A stretch of 64,000 nt of DNA from Pterobdella sp. o SKG-2022 (Eukaryota; Annelida; Clitellata; Hirudinida; Piscicolidae). A model generated the notes under the pieces. That model ran no database searches, was not told where the DNA came from, and saw only the letters and a program-made list of their open reading frames with translations. This document shows positions 39,502 to 56,877 of this stretch, in pieces (within the stretch, counting starts at the first letter, position 1; the number at the start of each line of letters is the position of its first letter). Where the stretch lies: positions 126,001 through 190,000 of the forward strand of contig OZ038327.1 of assembly GCA_964035795.1 (NCBI GenBank). Direction: 5' to 3'. Made by a program: the position numbers and the translations under genes.

Positions 39502-42500
39502 ATGATCAGAAATATCAATAATAATAACCAAGGCAGCACTAACAACAACAATAATAACAACCAAGGCAGCACTAACAACAACAATAATAATAACCAAGGC
39601 AGCACTAACAACAACAATAATAATAACCAAGGCAGCACTAACAACAACAATAATAATAACCAAGGCAGCACTAACAACAACAATAATAATAACCAAGGCA
39701 GCACTAACAACAACAATAATAATAACCAAGGCAGCACTAACAACAACAATAATAATAACCAAGGCAGCACTAACAACAACAATAATAATAACCAAGGCAG
39801 CACTAACAACAACAATAATAATAACCAAGGCAGCACTAACAACAACAATAATAATAACAACCAAGGCAGCACTAACAACAACAATAATAATAACAACCAA
39901 GGCAGCACTAACAACAACAATAATAATAACCAAGGCAGCACTAACAACAACAATAATAATAACCAAGGCAGCACTAACAACAACAATAATAATAACCAAG
40001 GCAGCACTAACAACAACAATAATAATAACCAAGGCAGCACTAACAACAACAATAATAATAACCAAGGCAGCACTAACAACAACAATAATAATAACCAAGG
40101 CAGCACTAACAACAACAATAATAATAACAACCAAGGCAGCACTAACAACAACAATAATAATAACCAAGGCAGCACTAACAACAACAATAATAATAACCAA
40201 GGCAGCACTAACAACAACAATAATAATAACCAAGGCAGCACTAACAACAACAATAATAATAACAACCAAGGCAGCACTAACAACAACAATAATAATAACC
40301 AAGGCAGCACTAACAACAACAATAATAATAACCAAGGCAGCACTAACAACAACAATAATAATAACCAAGGCAGCACTAACAACAATAATAATAACAACCA
40401 AGGCAGCACTAACAACAACAATAATAATAACAACCAAGGCAGCACTAACAACAACAATAATAACAACCAAGGCAGCACTAACAACAACAATAATAATAAC
40501 CAAGGCAGCACTAACAACAACAATAATAATAACCAAGGCAGCACTAACAACAACAATAATAATAACCAAGGCAGCACTAACAACAACAATAATAATAACC
40601 AAGGCAGCACTAACAACAACAATAATAATAACCAAGGCAGCACTAACAACAACAATAATAATAACAACCAAGGCAGCACTAACAACAACAATAATAATAA
40701 CAACCAAGGCAGCACTAACAACAACAATAATAATAACAACCAAGGCAGCACTAACAACAACAATAATAATAACCAAGGCAGCACTAACAACAACAATAAT
40801 AATAACCAAGGCAGCACTAACAACAACAATAATAATAACCAAGGCAGCACTAACAACAACAATAATAATAACCAAGGCAGCACTAACAACAACAATAATA
40901 ATAACCAAGGCAGCACTAACAACAACAATAATAATAACCAAGGCAGCACTAACAACAACAATAATAACAACCAAGGCAGCACTAACAACAACAATAATAA
41001 TAACCAAGGCAGCACTAACAACAACAATAATAACAACCAAGGCAGCACTAACAACAACAATAATAATAACCAAGGCAGCACTAACAACAACAATAATAAT
41101 AACCAAGGCAGCACTAACAACAACAATAATAATAACCAAGGCAGCACTAACAACAACAATAATAATAACCAAGGCAGCACTAACAACAATAATAATAACA
41201 ACCAAGGCAGCACTAACAACAACAATAATAATAACAACCAAGGCAGCACTAACAACAACAATAATAACAACCAAGGCAGCACTAACAACAACAATAATAA
41301 TAACCAAGGCAGCACTAACAACAACAATAATAATAACCAAGGCAGCACTAACAACAACAATAATAATAACCAAGGCAGCACTAACAACAACAATAATAAT
41401 AACAACCAAGGCAGCACTAACAACAACAATAATAATAACCAAGGCAGCACTAACAACAACAATAATAATAACCAAGGCAGCACTAACAACAACAATAATA
41501 ATAACCAAGGCAGCACTAACAACAACAATAATAATAACCAAGGCAGCACTAACAACAACAATAATAATAACCAAGGCAGCACTAACAACAACAATAATAA
41601 TAACCAAGGCATCACTAACAACAACAATAATAATAACCAAGGCAGCACTAACAACAACAATAATAATAACCAAGGCAGCACTAACAACAACAATAATAAT
41701 AACCAAGGCAGCACTAACAACAACAATAATAACAACCAAGGCAGCACTAACAACAACAATAATAATAACCAAGGCAGCACTAACAACAACAATAATAATA
41801 ACCAAGGCAGCACTAACAACAACAATAATAATAACCAAGGCAGCACTAACAACAACAATAATAATAACCAAGGCAGCACTAACAACAACAATAATAATAA
41901 CCAAGGCAGCACTAACAACAATAATAATAACAACCAAGGCAGCACTAACAACAACAATAATAATAACAACCAAGGCAGCACTAACAACAACAATAATAAT
42001 AACAACCAAGGCAGCACTAACAACAACAATAATAATAACCAAGGCAGCACTAACAACAACAATAATAATAACCAAGGCAGCACTAACAACAACAATAATA
42101 ATAACCAAGGCAGCACTAACAACAACAATAATAATAACCAAGGCAGCACTAACAACAACAATAATAACAACCAAGGCAGCACTAACAACAACAATAATAA
42201 TAACCAAGGCAGCACTAACAACAACAATAATAATAACCAAGGCAGCACTAACAACAACAATAATAATAACAACCAAGGCAGCACTAACAACAACAATAAT
42301 AATAACCAAGGCAGCACTAACAACAACAATAATAATAACCAAGGCAGCACTAACAACAACAATAATAATAACCAAGGCAGCACTAACAACAATAATAATA
42401 ACAACCAAGGCAGCACTAACAACAATAATAATAACAACCAAGGCAGCACTAACAACAACAATAATAATAACAACCAAGGCAGCACTAACAACAACAATAA

Positions 42501-45500
42501 TAATAACCAAGGCAGCACTAACAACAACAATAATAATAACCAAGGCAGCACTAACAACAACAATAATAATAACCAAGGCAGCACTAACAACAATAATAAT
42601 AACAACCAAGGCAGCACTAACAACAACAATAATAATAACAACCAAGGCAGCACTAACAACAACAATAATAATAACCAAGGCAGCACTAACAACAACAATA
42701 ATAATAACCAAGGCAGCACTAACAACAACAATAATAATAACCAAGGCAGCACTAACAACAACAATAATAATAACCAAGGCAGCACTAACAACAACAATAA
42801 TAATAACCAAGGCAGCACTAACAACAACAATAATAATAACAACCAAGGCAGCACTAACAACAACAATAATAATAACCAAGGCAGCACTAACAACAACAAT
42901 AATAATAACCAAGGCAGCACTAACAACAACAATAATAATAACAACCAAGGCAGCACTAACAACAACAATAATAATAACCAAGGCAGCACTAACAACAACA
43001 ATAATAATAACAACCAAGGCAGCACTAACAACAACAATAATAATAACCAAGGCAGCACTAACAACAACAATAATAATAACCAAGGCAGCACTAACAACAA
43101 CAATAATAATAACCAAGGCAGCACTAACAACAACAATAATAATAACCAAGGCAGCACTAACAACAACAATAATAATAACCAAGGCAGCACTAACAACAAC
43201 AATAATAATAACCAAGGCAGCACTAACAACAACAATAATAATAACCAAGGCAGCACTAACAACAACAATAATAATAACAACCAAGGCAGCACTAACAACA
43301 ACAATAATAATAACCAAGGCAGCACTAACAACAACAATAATAATAACAACCAAGGCAGCACTAACAACAACAATAATAATAACCAAGGCAGCACTAACAA
43401 CAACAATAATAATAACCAAGGCAGCACTAACAACAACAATAATAATAACCAAGGCAGCACTAACAACAACAATAATAATAACCAAGGCAGCACTAACAAC
43501 AACAATAATAATAACCAAGGCAGCACTAACAACAACAATAATAATAACCAAGGCAGCACTAACAACAACAATAATAATAACCAAGGCAGCACTAACAACA
43601 ACAATAATAATAACCAAGGCAGCACTAACAACAACAATAATAATAACCAAGGCAGCACTAACAACAACAATAATAATAACCAAGGCAGCACTAACAACAA
43701 CAATAATAATAACCAAGGCAGCACTAACAACAACAATAATAATAACCAAGGCAGCACTAACAACAACAATAATAATAACCAAGGCAGCACTAACAACAAC
43801 AATAATAATAACAACCAAGGCAGCACTAACAACAACAATAATAATAACAACCAAGGCAGCACTAACAACAACAATAATAATAACAACCAAGGCAGCACTA
43901 ACAACAACAATAATAATAACAACCAAGGCAGCACTAACAACAACAATAATAATAACCAAGGCAGCACTAACAACAACAATAATAATAACCAAGGCAGCAC
44001 TAACAACAACAATAATAATAACAACCAAGGCAGCACTAACAACAACAATAATAATAACAACCAAGGCAGCACTAACAACAACAATAATAATAACCAAGGC
44101 AGCACTAACAACAACAATAATAATAACCAAGGCAGCACTAACAACAACAATAATAATAACCAAGGCAGCACTAACAACAACAATAATAATAACCAAGGCA
44201 GCACTAACAACAACAATAATAATAACCAAGGCAGCACTAACAACAACAATAATAATAACAACCAAGGCAGCACTAACAACAACAATAATAATAACAACCA
44301 AGGCAGCACTAACAACAACAATAATAATAACAACCAAGGCAGCACTAACAACAACAATAATAATAACAACCAAGGCAGCACTAACAACAACAATAATAAT
44401 AACAACCAAGGCAGCACTAACAACAACAATAATAATAACAACCAAGGCAGCACTAACAACAACAATAATAATAACCAAGGCAGCACTAACAACAACAATA
44501 ATAATAACCAAGGCAGCACTAACAACAACAATAATAATAACCAAGGCAGCACTAACAACAACAATAATAATAACCAAGGCAGCACTAACAACAACAATAA
44601 TAATAACCAAGGCAGCACTAACAACAACAATAATAATAACCAAGGCAGCACTAACAACAACAATAATAATAACCAAGGCAGCACTAACAACAACAATAAT
44701 AATAACCAAGGCAGCACTAACAACAACAATAATAATAACAACCAAGGCAGCACTAACAACAACAATAATAATAACCAAGGCAGCACTAACAACAACAATA
44801 ATAATAACCAAGGCAGCACTAACAACAACAATAATAATAACCAAGGCAGCACTAACAACAACAATAATAATAACCAAGGCAGCACTAACAACAACAATAA
44901 TAATAACAACCAAGGCAGCACTAACAACAACAATAATAATAACAACCAAGGCAGCACTAACAACAACAATAATAATAACAACCAAGGCAGCACTAACAAC
45001 AACAATAATAATAACAACCAAGGCAGCACTAACAACAACAATAATAATAACCAAGGCAGCACTAACAACAACAATAATAATAACCAAGGCAGCACTAACA
45101 ACAACAATAATAATAACCAAGGCAGCACTAACAACAACAATAATAATAACCAAGGCAGCACTAACAACAACAATAATAATAACCAAGGCAGCACTAACAA
45201 CAACAATAATAATAACCAAGGCAGCACTAACAACAACAATAATAATAACCAAGGCAGCACTAACAACAACAATAATAATAACCAAGGCAGCACTAACAAC
45301 AACAATAATAATAACAACCAAGGCAGCACTAACAACAACAATAATAATAACAACCAAGGCAGCACTAACAACAACAATAATAATAACCAAGGCAGCACTA
45401 ACAACAACAATAATAATAACCAAGGCAGCACTAACAACAACAATAATAATAACCAAGGCAGCACTAACAACAACAATAATAATAACCAAGGCAGCACTAA

Positions 45501-48500
45501 CAACAACAATAATAATAACCAAGGCAGCACTAACAACAACAATAATAATAACCAAGGCAGCACTAACAACAACAATAATAATAACAACCAAGGCAGCACT
45601 AACAACAACAATAATAATAACAACCAAGGCAGCACTAACAACAACAATAATAATAACAACCAAGGCAGCACTAACAACAACAATAATAATAACAACCAAG
45701 GCAGCACTAACAACAACAATAATAATAACAACCAAGGCAGCACTAACAACAACAATAATAATAACAACCAAGGCAGCACTAACAACAACAATAATAATAA
45801 CCAAGGCAGCACTAACAACAACAATAATAATAACCAAGGCAGCACTAACAACAACAATAATAATAACCAAGGCAGCACTAACAACAACAATAATAATAAC
45901 CAAGGCAGCACTAACAACAACAATAATAATAACCAAGGCAGCACTAACAACAACAATAATAATAACCAAGGCAGCACTAACAACAACAATAATAATAACC
46001 AAGGCAGCACTAACAACAACAATAATAATAACCAAGGCAGCACTAACAACAACAATAATAATAACCAAGGCAGCACTAACAACAACAATAATAATAACCA
46101 AGGCAGCACTAACAACAACAATAATAATAACCAAGGCAGCACTAACAACAACAATAATAATAACCAAGGCAGCACTAACAACAACAATAATAATAACCAA
46201 GGCAGCACTAACAACAACAATAATAATAACAACCAAGGCAGCACTAACAACAACAATAATAATAACAACCAAGGCAGCACTAACAACAACAATAATAATA
46301 ACAACCAAGGCAGCACTAACAACAACAATAATAATAACAACCAAGGCAGCACTAACAACAACAATAATAATAACCAAGGCAGCACTAACAACAACAATAA
46401 TAATAACCAAGGCAGCACTAACAACAACAATAATAATAACCAAGGCAGCACTAACAACAACAATAATAATAACCAAGGCAGCACTAACAACAACAATAAT
46501 AATAACCAAGGCAGCACTAACAACAACAATAATAATAACCAAGGCAGCACTAACAACAACAATAATAATAACCAAGGCAGCACTAACAACAACAATAATA
46601 ATAACAACCAAGGCAGCACTAACAACAACAATAATAATAACAACCAAGGCAGCACTAACAACAACAATAATAATAACAACCAAGGCAGCACTAACAACAA
46701 CAATAATAATAACAACCAAGGCAGCACTAACAACAACAATAATAATAACCAAGGCAGCACTAACAACAACAATAATAATAACCAAGGCAGCACTAACAAC
46801 AACAATAATAATAACCAAGGCAGCACTAACAACAACAATAATAATAACAACCAAGGCAGCACTAACAACAACAATAATAATAACAACCAAGGCAGCACTA
46901 ACAACAACAATAATAATAACAACCAAGGCAGCACTAACAACAACAATAATAATAACAACCAAGGCAGCACTAACAACAACAATAATAATAACAACCAAGG
47001 CAGCACTAACAACAACAATAATAATAACAACCAAGGCAGCACTAACAACAACAATAATAATAACCAAGGCAGCACTAACAACAACAATAATAATAACCAA
47101 GGCAGCACTAACAACAACAATAATAATAACCAAGGCAGCACTAACAACAACAATAATAATAACAACCAAGGCAGCACTAACAACAACAATAATAATAACA
47201 ACCAAGGCAGCACTAACAACAACAATAATAATAACCAAGGCAGCACTAACAACAACAATAATAATAACCAAGGCAGCACTAACAACAACAATAATAATAA
47301 CCAAGGCAGCACTAACAACAACAATAATAATAACCAAGGCAGCACTAACAACAACAATAATAATAACCAAGGCAGCACTAACAACAACAATAATAATAAC
47401 CAAGGCAGCACTAACAACAACAATAATAATAACAACCAAGGCAGCACTAACAACAACAATAATAATAACAACCAAGGCAGCACTAACAACAACAATAATA
47501 ATAACAACCAAGGCAGCACTAACAACAACAATAATAATAACAACCAAGGCAGCACTAACAACAACAATAATAATAACCAAGGCAGCACTAACAACAACAA
47601 TAATAATAACCAAGGCAGCACTAACAACAACAATAATAATAACCAAGGCAGCACTAACAACAACAATAATAATAACAACCAAGGCAGCACTAACAACAAC
47701 AATAATAATAACAACCAAGGCAGCACTAACAACAACAATAATAATAACAACCAAGGCAGCACTAACAACAACAATAATAATAACAACCAAGGCAGCACTA
47801 ACAACAACAATAATAATAACAACCAAGGCAGCACTAACAACAACAATAATAATAACCAAGGCAGCACTAACAACAACAATAATAATAACCAAGGCAGCAC
47901 TAACAACAACAATAATAATAACCAAGGCAGCACTAACAACAACAATAATAATAACCAAGGCAGCACTAACAACAACAATAATAATAACCAAGGCAGCACT
48001 AACAACAACAATAATAATAACCAAGGCAGCACTAACAACAACAATAATAATAACCAAGGCAGCACTAACAACAACAATAATAATAACCAAGGCAGCACTA
48101 ACAACAACAATAATAATAACCAAGGCAGCACTAACAACAACAATAATAATAACCAAGGCAGCACTAACAACAACAATAATAATAACCAAGGCAGCACTAA
48201 CAACAACAATAATAATAACCAAGGCAGCACTAACAACAACAATAATAATAACCAAGGCAGCACTAACAACAACAATAATAATAACCAAGGCAGCACTAAC
48301 AACAACAATAATAATAACCAAGGCAGCACTAACAACAACAATAATAATAACCAAGGCAGCACTAACAACAACAATAATAATAACCAAGGCAGCACTAACA
48401 ACAACAATAATAATAACAACCAAGGCAGCACTAACAACAACAATAATAATAACAACCAAGGCAGCACTAACAACAACAATAATAATAACAACCAAGGCAG

Positions 48501-48591
48501 CACTAACAACAACAATAATAATAACAACCAAGGCAGCACTAACAACAACAATAATAATAATAGAAACAATAAAGTTAGCGAATTGAAATGA
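39502..48591 (+). CDS. Open frame across the array: (NQGSTN6-7)n, 3,029 codons, coding status unproven
   Basis: A frame opens at ATG 39,502 (MIRNINNNN) and stays open through every unit as NQGSTNNNNNN or with one more Asn, then ends RNNKVSELK and stop. If made, the protein would be about 65% Asn, prion-like, with no signal peptide, no membrane segment and no Cys. Length alone is not evidence: the unit is stop-free in four of six frames, so long frames also exist on the minus strand (IIIVVVSAALV and LLLLLLVLPWL patterns) and in a second plus frame. For coding: other genes in this window also read AAT/AAC as Asn. Against: no splice acceptor, promoter or conserved flank seen. Confidence 0.25.
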   Translation: MIRNINNNNQGSTNNNNNNNQGSTNNNNNNNQGSTNNNNNNNQGSTNNNNNNNQGSTNNNNNNNQGSTNNNNNNNQGSTNNNNNNNQGSTNNNNNNNQGSTNNNNNNNQGSTNNNNNNNNQGSTNNNNNNNNQGSTNNNNNNNQGSTNNNNNNNQGSTNNNNNNNQGSTNNNNNNNQGSTNNNNNNNQGSTNNNNNNNQGSTNNNNNNNNQGSTNNNNNNNQGSTNNNNNNNQGSTNNNNNNNQGSTNNNNNNNNQGSTNNNNNNNQGSTNNNNNNNQGSTNNNNNNNQGSTNNNNNNNQGSTNNNNNNNNQGSTNNNNNNNQGSTNNNNNNNQGSTNNNNNNNQGSTNNNNNNNQGSTNNNNNNNQGSTNNNNNNNQGSTNNNNNNNNQGSTNNNNNNNNQGSTNNNNNNNNQGSTNNNNNNNQGSTNNNNNNNQGSTNNNNNNNQGSTNNNNNNNQGSTNNNNNNNQGSTNNNNNNNQGSTNNNNNNNQGSTNNNNNNNQGSTNNNNNNNQGSTNNNNNNNQGSTNNNNNNNQGSTNNNNNNNQGSTNNNNNNNQGSTNNNNNNNQGSTNNNNNNNNQGSTNNNNNNNQGSTNNNNNNNQGSTNNNNNNNQGSTNNNNNNNQGSTNNNNNNNNQGSTNNNNNNNQGSTNNNNNNNQGSTNNNNNNNQGSTNNNNNNNQGSTNNNNNNNQGSTNNNNNNNQGITNNNNNNNQGSTNNNNNNNQGSTNNNNNNNQGSTNNNNNNNQGSTNNNNNNNQGSTNNNNNNNQGSTNNNNNNNQGSTNNNNNNNQGSTNNNNNNNQGSTNNNNNNNQGSTNNNNNNNNQGSTNNNNNNNNQGSTNNNNNNNQGSTNNNNNNNQGSTNNNNNNNQGSTNNNNNNNQGSTNNNNNNNQGSTNNNNNNNQGSTNNNNNNNQGSTNNNNNNNNQGSTNNNNNNNQGSTNNNNNNNQGSTNNNNNNNQGSTNNNNNNNQGSTNNNNNNNQGSTNNNNNNNNQGSTNNNNNNNQGSTNNNNNNNQGSTNNNNNNNQGSTNNNNNNNQGSTNNNNNNNNQGSTNNNNNNNQGSTNNNNNNNQGSTNNNNNNNQGSTNNNNNNNQGSTNNNNNNNQGSTNNNNNNNNQGSTNNNNNNNQGSTNNNNNNNQGSTNNNNNNNNQGSTNNNNNNNQGSTNNNNNNNNQGSTNNNNNNNQGSTNNNNNNNQGSTNNNNNNNQGSTNNNNNNNQGSTNNNNNNNQGSTNNNNNNNQGSTNNNNNNNQGSTNNNNNNNNQGSTNNNNNNNQGSTNNNNNNNNQGSTNNNNNNNQGSTNNNNNNNQGSTNNNNNNNQGSTNNNNNNNQGSTNNNNNNNQGSTNNNNNNNQGSTNNNNNNNQGSTNNNNNNNQGSTNNNNNNNQGSTNNNNNNNQGSTNNNNNNNQGSTNNNNNNNQGSTNNNNNNNQGSTNNNNNNNNQGSTNNNNNNNNQGSTNNNNNNNNQGSTNNNNNNNNQGSTNNNNNNNQGSTNNNNNNNQGSTNNNNNNNNQGSTNNNNNNNNQGSTNNNNNNNQGSTNNNNNNNQGSTNNNNNNNQGSTNNNNNNNQGSTNNNNNNNQGSTNNNNNNNNQGSTNNNNNNNNQGSTNNNNNNNNQGSTNNNNNNNNQGSTNNNNNNNNQGSTNNNNNNNNQGSTNNNNNNNQGSTNNNNNNNQGSTNNNNNNNQGSTNNNNNNNQGSTNNNNNNNQGSTNNNNNNNQGSTNNNNNNNQGSTNNNNNNNQGSTNNNNNNNNQGSTNNNNNNNQGSTNNNNNNNQGSTNNNNNNNQGSTNNNNNNNQGSTNNNNNNNNQGSTNNNNNNNNQGSTNNNNNNNNQGSTNNNNNNNNQGSTNNNNNNNQGSTNNNNNNNQGSTNNNNNNNQGSTNNNNNNNQGSTNNNNNNNQGSTNNNNNNNQGSTNNNNNNNQGSTNNNNNNNQGSTNNNNNNNNQGSTNNNNNNNNQGSTNNNNNNNQGSTNNNNNNNQGSTNNNNNNNQGSTNNNNNNNQGSTNNNNNNNQGSTNNNNNNNQGSTNNNNNNNNQGSTNNNNNNNNQGSTNNNNNNNNQGSTNNNNNNNNQGSTNNNNNNNNQGSTNNNNNNNNQGSTNNNNNNNQGSTNNNNNNNQGSTNNNNNNNQGSTNNNNNNNQGSTNNNNNNNQGSTNNNNNNNQGSTNNNNNNNQGSTNNNNNNNQGSTNNNNNNNQGSTNNNNNNNQGSTNNNNNNNQGSTNNNNNNNQGSTNNNNNNNQGSTNNNNNNNNQGSTNNNNNNNNQGSTNNNNNNNNQGSTNNNNNNNNQGSTNNNNNNNQGSTNNNNNNNQGSTNNNNNNNQGSTNNNNNNNQGSTNNNNNNNQGSTNNNNNNNQGSTNNNNNNNQGSTNNNNNNNNQGSTNNNNNNNNQGSTNNNNNNNNQGSTNNNNNNNNQGSTNNNNNNNQGSTNNNNNNNQGSTNNNNNNNQGSTNNNNNNNNQGSTNNNNNNNNQGSTNNNNNNNNQGSTNNNNNNNNQGSTNNNNNNNNQGSTNNNNNNNNQGSTNNNNNNNQGSTNNNNNNNQGSTNNNNNNNQGSTNNNNNNNNQGSTNNNNNNNNQGSTNNNNNNNQGSTNNNNNNNQGSTNNNNNNNQGSTNNNNNNNQGSTNNNNNNNQGSTNNNNNNNQGSTNNNNNNNNQGSTNNNNNNNNQGSTNNNNNNNNQGSTNNNNNNNNQGSTNNNNNNNQGSTNNNNNNNQGSTNNNNNNNQGSTNNNNNNNNQGSTNNNNNNNNQGSTNNNNNNNNQGSTNNNNNNNNQGSTNNNNNNNNQGSTNNNNNNNQGSTNNNNNNNQGSTNNNNNNNQGSTNNNNNNNQGSTNNNNNNNQGSTNNNNNNNQGSTNNNNNNNQGSTNNNNNNNQGSTNNNNNNNQGSTNNNNNNNQGSTNNNNNNNQGSTNNNNNNNQGSTNNNNNNNQGSTNNNNNNNQGSTNNNNNNNQGSTNNNNNNNQGSTNNNNNNNQGSTNNNNNNNNQGSTNNNNNNNNQGSTNNNNNNNNQGSTNNNNNNNNQGSTNNNNNNNRNNKVSELK
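39526..48560. repeat. 9 kb tandem array of about 265 units of 33 or 36 bp
   Basis: Each unit has a constant core, CCAAGGCAGCACTAAC, followed by 5 to 7 AAC/AAT codons. Main classes are 33 bp (core then AACAACAATAATAATAA) and 36 bp (one extra AAC). Two minor 33-bp classes, with AAT/AAC arranged differently, occur only left of about 42,620. In the whole array I found one substitution, AGC to ATC at 41,612. All length changes are multiples of three. The 36-bp units come in blocks of two to six between runs of 33-bp units, which shows multi-unit duplication. Borders are abrupt: the left one follows an A-rich segment and the right one ends AATAATAGAAACAATAAAG. Confidence 0.98.
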
Positions 48592-48679
48592 ATGACCTGA
48601 ACAATAAAAAAACAAAGAACAGTAAAAAACAAATAATCATAACAAAAAGAAAAGCAAAAAAAATATTTTTTTTTAATTA

Positions 48680-48800
48680 TTTTTTTTTTTATTATTTTTG
48701 TTGTTATTATTTTTGTTGTTATTATTTTTTTTGTTATTATTTTTGTTGTTATTATTTTTGTTTTTATTATTTTTTTGTTATTATTTTTGTTGTTATTATT
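48680..48800. repeat. 15-bp minisatellite ATTATTTTTGTTGTT, about 8 copies
   Basis: Tandem units with small variants, immediately right of the giant array. Confidence 0.85.
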
Positions 48801-49275
48801 AGTACTATAAAAGAAGAGTTACCCGTCTCTAATAGAATAACGTGTGCTGATTGGATACAAACTGCAAAATAACAATAATAATGATAATAAAAATATTAAC
48901 AATAATAATAATATTTATTATTATTATTATTGTTATTCTTACTAATAGGAAGTAGTTCTATTATAAACTCGAACTGCATTGTTGTGAAGTTCGCTTGTTG
49001 TTGTCTCATTGGAGCTTTCAGCTTTTTTAACATTTCAATAATAATAAGAATAATAATTCTTTTGTTATTACTATTATTGTTATTATTATTATTATTATTG
49101 GCATTGTTTATTTTAAGAAGGTGGTGCTTAGCAGACCAAATGAATCCTCAAAACCACTAATTATGAGTCATTCTTCATGTTATGACTACAATTTGATATT
49201 AATTCTATGCTGAACCTTTTGTTTTTTTTTATAATTTCTAAAAATTCAATTAAAACACAATATGGTGGAAGCATT

Positions 49276-49395
49276 GAAAACTACGTCATCTTAATGAAAA
49301 CTACGTCATCTTAATGAAAACTACGTCATCTTAATGAAAAATACGTCATCTTAATGAAAACTACGTCATCTTAATTATAACTACGTCATCTTACA
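49276..49395. promoter_or_regulatory. Six tandem 20-bp units, each with a CRE-like TACGTCA
   Basis: Units of GAAAACTACGTCATCTTAAT; the cores CTACGTCATC begin at 49281, 49301, 49321, 49341, 49361 and 49381, exactly 20 bp apart (one core starts with A). TGACGTA on the other strand is a known variant CREB/ATF site. It may instead be a plain minisatellite. Confidence 0.45.
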
Positions 49396-49784
49396 GAGAA
49401 AAAGTTGTAAGAACCACCTACCTGTCTTTGGACTGAGAGCAAACAGGCACACTTGCGAACCACCATTGTTATTATTGTTTTTTATAATTCTTATTTTTTA
49501 TTATGATTATTTTTATTGTTTTTTTTTCTTTTGCTTGTCATATATTGAAGTTGTAATAGGGCAGACCTTGATCAACTGTTGGAGTTCATAACTGACTCTA
49601 AAAGTTAGCCGGGAGGTTTAAAAAAGTGTTTGATCCAATTATGAATTAAATTATAAATATAATTCTATTAAATTATAAATTATTATAATCCGAAGTAATA
49701 ATTCTAATTTGAAATTCTGACACACAATCCTATTCAGATTTATATCTCAGTGCTTTCCTGCTATTTGCATGTTCTTATAAGGCC

Positions 49785-50074
<290 letters not shown>

Positions 50075-50394
50075 AATGCAAATCTTTACACGTGCTTTTT
50101 TAATTGCACGAAAACAATAAATCGAAAATTAGTTTAGCGCATGATAATTTAAAACATTAGCGCCCATCCCTGATTTAAAAGTGGAATCGACCTAAAGCAA
50201 TCGATATGTTTATTGGTTACCAAGAAAAACACCAAAATTATTATTTTTTTTTATTTCTTTTTCATTATTTTTCTCTCCTATCTAATTATAGGCTTTGCAT
50301 GTTGTGGATAATAATAACAATAAAAAAAATAACTATTAGATAGGTGAATAATAATAATTTTATAAAAGCACTGTTAAGATGGAATGGAAATAAT

Positions 50395-50590
50395 AAAAAA
50401 ACAAGAAAGAATAATAAAAAAAATAATAAAAGCAATAATAAAAAAAATAATAAAAGCAATAATAAAAAAAATAATAAAAGCAATAATAAAAAAAATAATA
50501 AAAGCAATAATAAAAAAAATAATAAAAGCAATAATAAAAAAAATAATAAAAGCAATAATAAAAAAAATAATAAAAGCAATAATGAAAACA
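50395..50590. repeat. 24-bp A-rich minisatellite, 8 copies
   Basis: Units of AGCAATAATAAAAAAAATAA plus TAAA, almost invariant. Confidence 0.93.
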
Positions 50591-51112
50591 AAAGCCACCC
50601 GGTAGTGAGAGGGATTGTGAGGCACGTGTGCAGAAGTTCAATCCTCATTACTAGTCCTTCATTATCATTTTTATTATGAACTCATTATTTCTATTTTTTT
50701 TTTATTGATTATTATTATTGTTTTTATTGTTCTTATTATGCCGCATATATATACCCCGTGAAAAAAATTCTCTTTTGTGTGCGTTTGAGTTTGGAAATAA
50801 AATATCATTATCGTTTTGAAAATAATTTTTATAAATTATATCCATAATAAAATTTTGAACATTTCATAATAGAATTTTGAAAATTGTTGAAGCCAATATA
50901 ATTATGTCTGTAGCTTTATGAGAATAAAATCCTGAAGATGTAAATTATGATGTGATATCAAGAAATATAACCGGATGTTTCCGTTTAAGATAATTGAGAA
51001 TATAAACAATAACGAAAAACCAAAAAATTTAAAACTGAAATAATAATAAAAACTAAAAAACATAAACAATAATAATAATAAATATCAATAATAATAACAA
51101 CAAAACGACAAG

Positions 51113-56877
<5,765 letters not shown>

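Noticed and set aside
39526..48560. CRISPR-like direct repeat array (33 bp period)
   Set aside because: There are no unique spacers, the units are contiguous, and the genome is eukaryotic.
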